Below, piece after piece: positions 57,159 to 64,000 of a DNA stretch of 64,000 bases; position 1 is the stretch's first letter, and the number at the start of each line of letters is the position of its first letter. The translations under genes and the position numbers were made by a program. Source of the DNA: Plasmodium coatneyi (Eukaryota; Apicomplexa; Aconoidasida; Haemosporida; Plasmodiidae). Under the pieces are notes generated by a model, which worked only from the letters and a program-made list of their open reading frames with translations, did no database searches and was not told where the DNA came from. The DNA lies in contig NC_033558.1 of assembly GCF_001680005.1 (NCBI RefSeq), positions 340,501 to 404,500 on the forward strand, given 5' to 3'.

Positions 57159-60100
57159 CTACACCCTAAACCCGGAATCTGAACTTGGAATCTGTTCCTC
57201 GCGAAGCTCTTCCATACGAACATCTACATTAGGAACAATGTCTTTCTCCATAAACCCGAAATCTGAACTTTGAACTTCTTCCATAGGAACATATTCCTTA
57301 GGAACATTTTCTTCTCTTATGAATTCACTTCCCATAAATTCTTGAACCAATATTTCAAAAAAGTCTTCCTGGACCAGCTTGGTGTCCCCTTTTTGACATT
57401 CGTCTAAGACTTCTAAATGAATATCAATAATCATGCGGCGACGTACACCACCACCACCACGACCTGCACGGTGACGACCAGGAACCCGTTTTTTCCTCCT
57501 TTTTTTAGGCATAGAACGAGGTTTGCGTTCCCTTACAATGTAATATTCACGTGGACCAGGTTGGTCCACATGAGCAAGGAGTTGTTCTTCCAATGTTGGA
57601 CCACGAATTTGAGGACCTCTTCTATAACGTTTTCTTGTCTTACGTTGCATTCCAAAATACTACAAAAAAAAAAGAAAAAAAAAAAGGGTAAAAATATTTC
57701 TTTAATAGGGGTGCGAAATGTTTTATTCACGCAACAGTAAGTACTACTTCAAACCCTAAAATGCGAAATCTTACAAACGCATCCTAAAATGCGAAATTCT
57801 ACACACACCCCTTAAAGTGCGAAATCCTACACATACACAGCCTAAAATGCGAAATCCTACACACACACCCCTAAAATGCGAAATCCTACATACACACCCC
57901 TAAAATGCGAAATCCTACACAAACACATCCTAAAATGCGAAATCCTACACACCTCCGCGCTGATTCATTTACCTTTATTTATTTATTTTTTTTTTTTTTT
58001 CTTCTTTTTTCTTTTTTTTTTTTTCCTTTTTGCGGAAAAAATATTTTTCCATCTTTTCTTACCTTCCAGAGCAAGTAGCTCATAATAGAAATACCAAGCA
58101 TGGCAGGAGCAAGAGGGAGGTAAGGAAGGACGGGGTTGTCAATTTTGTTGCTAATTTGGGCAGCCTTGGTTGCTTTTAAAGTAGCATCATCCGTTTCTCC
58201 ACCCCCAGCAGCAGAAGAACCAGAAGGAGGAGGTGCAGGAGCTGGGGGAGGGGCGGCAGGTTTGGGTTTACAAATAGCAGTTATATCATCCAGAGTTTGC
58301 TTTAGTCCTGTCTTATCGTTGACCAGCATATCATCCAACTTCCCTTTTATGTTATTTTTGTGATGTTCGCAAGTTGTGTCAGCTGCCTTATACAGCAGAT
58401 AATCCTCCACGCTCAGTGTGCAATTTAGGTCAGGTTCCCTTTTGCAAGTAACACAATCACTGCCATTACCATCCTCCTTTTTTTGGACACACCATTTATC
58501 AATCTGACCATTCCCCTTCTTAAACATTTCTTTTATTTCTTCTTCTGTAATAGGACAAACTTGTCCCTGCGATTTTTTTATGAGGAGATTTACATATGCG
58601 TTTAGGAATAGGCATCCCACAGTTTGATCAAATATTCGGTTATTTTTCTTCTGGTTTGCGTACGTTTGATTCTCTTCTTCCTTAATGCTGTATATATACT
58701 CTAAGCCTCTCGCGATGTATTGACATGCCTTTTTTCTTGGATCTGTTGGCACTGTATCATCTGCTCCTGTGAAACTATTACAGAGCTCGTCGTTCGTTGA
58801 ACTCTCTTTTATCATAGACTCAGACAGATTCTTCAATACTTTTCCGACGTCCTGATCCCCCCAAAAATTACACTATGAAAAAAAAAAAAAAATAAAGGGG
58901 AAGAATGGAATATATATGTGCAATATTCCATGTGCATGTACATATAGGGTTCATGGGACGTTTCTTTTCTTTTTTTTTTTTCCCTTAATTATGTATGAAG
59001 TGCATTGTTCCTTATAATGCCTTCAACTGCAGTGAACAATATTGTTTATTTACCCAGTCTCGTCTTCCTGTCCCCCCATTAGTTAATCTGTCCCTAAACC
59101 AATTAATTGTCACGCATTTTGTACGTTCACATAAGTTCTCCTCCTTGCTACAGTCTTTACCTATAGAAAGGGAAGAGTGATGTTGTTAGTGTGGTGTTAG
59201 TGTGGTGGCAGGATAATTATGATAATAGGTTTGGGAATGTCTGCTTACATGTTTCCTTCAGAGTTCCCTGTATTTCTGCATTGATGTTGAGCAGTCCATC
59301 CACTTTGGTCTTTATATTCTCATTGTTTAATTGACAATTCAATTTCTCTTCCCTCTTACATTCAATACAATTTTTATCTAAACACCAAGTTCTTTTCTTT
59401 GTATTTCCTTCATTAAACATTTTTTGTATTTCTCCTTCTGTGATACCACAATAATTTCCTTTCTCCTTTAACTGATCTGCGTAGGCGTTCAGGAGAATGC
59501 ATTCCATAGTTCGATAAAATTGTTGGTTATTCTTGGACTTACTGTCAGTTTTTTCCCCATCTGTCTGAGTGCTATATATATGATGTAGTCCCCTAACAAT
59601 TTGCTTGCATGTTTCCCTTTGTGCAAAAGTCACTTTACTATTTGTCCATTGGTGGCTATTGCAATAACTGTTCATACTGCGGTCTTCCTTAGACATGACT
59701 TTGGCAAGTCCATCAACCCTGTCCTTGACTTCCCCCCACATTTTATCCTATACAGAAAGGGGAGGGGAGAAGCATATATATATATATAATAATATATATA
59801 TATTTTGTACCCATATAGAACGTCATTTCACTCACCCATGAACATATATAGATTTGTCTATATACTGATTCTGTTGTCCCTAACTATAATGGAAAACATT
59901 GCTCATTTACCCAGTCGGGATTCCCTCCTTCGTCCGTACGGTACTGTCTTCCTACGCATGTTACGCGTTCACATAATTTGTCACTCTTGCAGCCATTGTC
60001 TATGAAAGGAAGGGAAGAGTTTAAAGAGAGAATAGAGTAGTCACGGAGTAGTAGTAGAATGGTAGTTGGAGGACAGTTGAATGGTTGTTGAATGGTTAGG

Positions 60101-61882
60101 ACATCACAGTAGAATGGTGGTACAATGGTGGTGGTGTTACACCATTCCTTGGTGGTGCTAGTGTACCCTGTGGTAACCATCCCCATGGGTGAACCACCCT
60201 ATAGTAACGACCCCCAATGGTATATTATTACCTTGCATCTGTAGTTGTTGCTGTTGTTCCTTTTGTTGTTCTTGTTCTTGTTGGGAAGGTTTTTGGGGTG
60301 AAGGAACAGATGGTTCTGCTATGTTTTGTTTTAATTCTTCTAACACTTCTGCCTTTTCCTCTTTTTCTTGATCCATTCCTTCCTTAACTTGCCGAAGAAG
60401 TCCTTTGAATTCATTTGTGCCGTCATCAGCGGAGACCACATCATTATCCTCTTCTGTTTCTGCGCGTGGAAGGTCTAAATCCTCTGATGCTTTCTGCGGT
60501 AACTTTCCTTTACCCTCTATGCACCATGCTTTCTCTTTAGTTATTGCTTCCATCATAATATAAAACACACTTTTGTAAAATAGGTCGTACGCTTCAGGTA
60601 AGATATTCTTTACTTTGTCGTCAGGAATGTCAGGTACACCATTATATGTACATTCCGCATAGTTCCCACCGAGATTTAATTTTTTAAATACTTCCCTTAC
60701 TTCTTTCACTGCATGAAAGGCGTAATCTATAACCTTCCTAGGAGCACATAACCACTGCATATAATATGCCCAAACCTTCAATAAATCACATACAGAAACT
60801 CCCTTTACAACTTTCTGACATTTTGTTCCTTTGTTTTCATACTGATTCTTTGGGTTAGTTACTAACATTATATTCCTTACCATGACTTTACAGAATTTTC
60901 CGTATTCGTTTAAATCTACATTAATGCTGCCGTCATCGTCCCCCGGAGGATTACATAAAGCTAAGAAACCACTCCATCCTTCAAGTTTTTCTTCCTCTTC
61001 TTTTGTTACATCCCTCGAAAATAGATTGAACCAATCTTCTATACCAACTGTATAGAAGGAAGTGTGTACATGAATATATACAAACATTATGTTCATTAGT
61101 CTTTTTCCCTCTATTATGTGTCCTATTTATATGGAAAGTAAAACAAGGTGTAATATGTACATTTATGCAGCATAGTAGTTCAAGGTACAGTTATCACTCA
61201 CGTCCTTCCTTGTCGTCCTCATGCTCGTTATCAACGTCATACTCGCCTTGTACAATGGTTTCATCGGGACATTTATACTTTGCTTTTACTTTCTTTGTTT
61301 TTGCCACTGCTGTCTTCAATTCTGTGTCCGTTTGGTCGTGCGTTCCTGTTGGACCTAGAGTCCCTGGAGTCAAGTTATTCTTAGCGTCCGTAGGAAGTAC
61401 CCCTTTACGCAATGTCAGAATTAAATGAGGACCCTGTGTATTTGACCTATAGGAAGGAAGAAAAAAAAAGGAGAGAAGAGTACTTTTTTTATTCTTTTTT
61501 TTTTTTTTTTTGCCGTACAACTATTTTTTTAAAGCATATATATACATACTTATATATATTTATGTATATATATATGTACATATATATATGTATGTGCACA
61601 TATATATATATACATTTGTGTGTGTACTCCTATATACATACACACACATATATATAAATAATCGTAACCATACTCGTCATTTGAAACAGGCTTTACTGTT
61701 ACACCCGTTTGTCCTCGCTTGAGAATAAATAAAAACTCCTCCCCACCACTTTCAGAACCTTTGCTAGCTGCACGACGTGCACGAGGCGCATCACTACGAG
61801 CACCATCATCCCGTGCTTCCTCCTCTACCTTCGGAGGATGTTGCTGTTCATATTCATTGGTCCTTGGAGCCATTTTTACCAT
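57159..61882 (-). CDS. SICAvar: SICA-3: complete eight-exon SICAvar gene
   Basis: Exons in phase: 61882-61674, 61446-61202, 61047-60232, 59999-59911, 59747-59249, 59160-59054, 58872-58063, 57659-57159, about 1,091 residues. Exon 1 (MVKMAPRTNEYEQQHPPKVE) is charged and unlike exon 1 of SICA-2. Exon 3 is a full cysteine domain (FCKVMVRNIMLV, CDLLKVWAYYM) with a Gln-rich end. Two mini-exons of 89 and 107 bp share the pattern C-x5-LCER-x-x-CV...GG...DW and each precedes a longer cysteine exon (CKQIVRGLHHIYS; CQYIARGLEYIYS). Exon 7 continues into an Ala/Pro linker, the AAQISNKID motif and the membrane span ending SYLLWK. Exon 8 is the cytoplasmic domain (TRKRYRRGPQIRG, MIIDIHLEVLDECQ) with a divergent acidic tail; it is the only one of the three with an apparently intact end. 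Confidence 0.94.
57735..57960 (-). repeat. Tandem repeat in last SICA-3 intron
   Basis: Seven or so units reading CCTAAAATGCGAAATCCTAC plus ACACACAC spacers on the plus strand, which is the reverse complement of the SICA-1/SICA-2 intron repeat; in gene sense the orientation is therefore the same. Confidence 0.9.
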
Positions 61883-63232
61883 TTTTCTTTTTTTACCACA
61901 GTATTTATTCAATGAATGGAATTGTTACTTAGGAAATGGAAAATAGTATTTTACTAAGTACCTAGATGAGTGTACAACAGAACGTACACATACATTCATT
62001 CATTCTTTCTCCCCTCTAACCTAACAACCTTCCTTCCCTAAACCTTCCTTCCCTAAGCCTTCCTTCATTACATCTCCCTTCTTTACACCTTCCTTCGTTA
62101 TACCTTCCTTCTTCTTTTTATTCTTCCTTAAAACTTCCTTCTTTACACCTTTTCTTTCTTTTCTTAAAACTTTCTTTTTTTCTTCCTTAAGCCTTCCTTC
62201 TTTACACCTTTTTCTTTTTTTCTTCTTCCTTCTTTCTTCTTCCTTTTTCGTTCACTCTTAAACCTTCCTTCTTTACACCTTTTTTTCTTTTTCTTCTTTC
62301 TTTAAATCTTCCTTCTTTACATTTTTTTTTTAAACTTCTTTTTCTTTTTAAATCTTCCTTTTTCTAAGTTAAACCTTCTTTTTCTTACCTAAACCTTTTT
62401 TTTTTTCTTTTTTTTTTATACACCCTTCGGATTTCTCCCCTCCGTAAAGGAAGTGACCTTCTTTCCTTAAACCGTAACAACTTTCTAACACCCCTAAAAT
62501 CCTTCACTCTAATACCCTTACACTCTACCTCTACATCCTTACATCCCTTCATTCTACCACCCTTAACAAACTAACACCCCTTCCTTCCACGAACCACCTA
62601 ACACCCAAAACTGCACCCCCCCTGCACACCTTCCTCCCTTCCTTCAATTTTTTTTTTTTCCTCCCTAGAGGAAGTGTCCTTCCTTCGACCTATCACCTGA
62701 CAACTAACACCCCCAACAACCTTTCCTTCTACCATCTACGAACCACCTACTACCCCAAAGTGCAAGTTCGTGCAAACCTTCCGCAACACACTGCATGAAC
62801 TGCACTATCCTGCACACATACCTCAAAATACTTCCTTCCTTTCATCTTTTTCTTCCTTCTTTTTTTTTTTTTTTTTTGTTCTTTTCGTGCTCTGTGGGGA
62901 GTTCCTTCCCTTGATGCACAGTTATTCATACACATACAAATGTAGGAAGGAAGAAAGGGAAAGAAATATGAAGAAAAGGAATAAAAAAAAAAAAGAAAAA
63001 AGGAAAGAAATGAAGAAGAAAAGGAAAAAAGAAGAAGGAAAGGGAAAAAGAAGAAGGAAAGGGAAAAAGAAGAAGGAAAGGGAAAAAAGAAAAGAAGAAT
63101 GGTCAATTTTGCTTCGTTCCTTTACACACTATATATATAAAATGTGTGAGCGGTGTTATTTATGCGTCCCCCCTCTTGAGGGAGGGGGCACACACTCATT
63201 CAACATTCCAAATGTGTTACACAGCGACAGTG
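61883..63232. other. Spacer between KIR-4 and SICA-3, pyrimidine-rich
   Basis: SICA-3 upstream region, then about 62000-62760 of CCTTCCTT and TTTCTTTCTTCTTCC-type pyrimidine tracts with AACAACCTTCC words. A reversed boundary element lies at about 62880-62950, a purine tract at 62945-63100, and the KIR 3'-flank module (TTATTTATGCGTCCC...GGGGGCACACACTCATTCAA) at about 63157-63205. This mirrors the KIR-2/SICA-2 spacer at 43.06-44.93 kb. No gene. Confidence 0.65.
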
Positions 63233-64000
63233 TTACATCCGACCATAACCTACATTCGTTCTTTGATGATGACCTGCTGGAATATTATTATTTGTGATAT
63301 TTGCTCCTGCTCCTGCCCTTCCTGCTCTTCTTTCCCTTTCTCTGTTAGGCTGTCTTGTGGGCGCCACAGAGCGTACTGTTCCATCTATTGTGGACACCTC
63401 CGTTGAATCATATGTTGAGCTACTTTCTGTGAATGTATCAAAGGTGCTCTCAGCGGATCTTCTCTTCCTTCTGTTGCTCCTTCCATTTCCGGAAGTGTGG
63501 TTACCAAACCAAGAAGACCATGGTTTATACTAAAGGGAAGGAAGAGTTTAAAAGAGGAAAGGGTTTAAAAAGGTTTAGGGGGTCTATGGAAGTGAAGGAA
63601 AGGAAGGTGCTTCTAAGAAGGAAGAAGGAAGGAAGGTGGTCCAGGGAGGGTCTAATGGAGTGTATATTAGTTATACTGTTAATACGTTAGTTCTTATTTT
63701 TTAATTTGGTACTATTACTTTACTTACTTTATATAAGAGGACAGGTATAGCTGTCGCTGCTAAGGTGCTGAATATGGAGGATATGCTTGCTGTGGTGGTG
63801 GCAGAGCGTAACTTTTCTTCTGCTTGGGACAATTGATTTAATAACTGCTTATTCTGTGCTGCATCCTTCGTACAGGGGCATGCTGCACATTGTTCCTCGG
63901 GAGTTGGTAATTTACATTTCTGTTCTAAGTGCTTCAGCGCATCACAATATACCTTGTACTCATTTTTGAACTCTTTACAATATTTACTATTCTTATGTCT
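63233..64000 (-). CDS. KIR: KIR-4: KIR variant protein, 3' part only
   Basis: Two exons seen: 64000-63728 (open at the window edge) and 63529-63233, joined in phase 0 at TATAAA|GTAAG. The first piece has the KIR cysteine pattern (YCKEFKNEYKVYCDALKHLE, CAACPC) and a membrane segment ending IPVLLYK. The last exon (98 residues plus stop) starts YKPWSSWFGNHTSGNGRS, the same 18 residues as KIR-2, and ends NVGYGRM as KIR-2 does, with differing middle segments. The 5' part is outside the window. Confidence 0.92.

Noticed and set aside
1..64000. tRNA, rRNA, CRISPR array, insertion sequence or integrated virus
   Set aside because: I looked for cloverleaf-like, rRNA-like, regularly spaced palindromic and transposase-like sequence and saw none; a scan with tRNAscan-SE and Infernal would be decisive.

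Overview
The window is nuclear chromosomal DNA of a malaria parasite of the macaque clade, most likely Plasmodium knowlesi (P. coatneyi is the main alternative). The evidence is SICAvar genes (SICA cysteine-rich exons, one membrane-spanning exon, a conserved cytoplasmic last exon) mixed with KIR genes at an internal chromosomal site, degenerate GGGTTTA/GGGTTCA repeats inside the chromosome, very AT-rich intergenic DNA with long A/T runs, and many small exons with GTAAG...TTTAG borders.

Layout. (1) 1-5.2 kb: 3' part of a SICAvar gene (+), called SICA-1, entering from the left edge. (2) 6.2-27.1 kb: a block of unique core genes: a rhomboid-like membrane protein (+), a gene with three tryptophan-rich repeats (-), a small coiled-coil gene of five mini-exons (-), prefoldin subunit 3 (-, six exons), a terminal exon of an unidentified gene (-), a bacterial-type (mitochondrial) ribosomal protein S8 (-), and a large cysteine repeat modular protein (CRMP, +). 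(3) 28.3-30.5 kb: a block almost devoid of G and C, with the size and composition of a Plasmodium centromere, inside a 6.5 kb gene-free interval. (4) 33.6-35.5 kb: the VPS51 subunit of the GARP tethering complex (-). (5) 37.0-64.0 kb: a variant-antigen island: KIR-1 (-), KIR-2 (+), SICA-2 (+), KIR-3 (-), an inverted pair of internal telomere-like arrays, a SICAvar 3' relic, SICA-3 (-) and the 3' part of KIR-4 (-).

The core genes do housekeeping work (protein folding, mitochondrial translation, endosome-to-Golgi tethering) plus one surface or secretory cysteine-rich protein. The SICAvar and KIR genes encode variant proteins exported to or exposed on infected red cells. In the island, KIR-2/SICA-2 and SICA-3/KIR-4 are arranged as mirror images around the telomere-like arrays. 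The same short flanking modules recur at the ends of the variant genes, which suggests growth of the island by duplication, inversion and loss. Exon joins were worked out by hand from GT...AG borders and reading phase. Several genes given here (prefoldin 3, the coiled-coil gene, S8, SICA-3) appear only after joining small exons.
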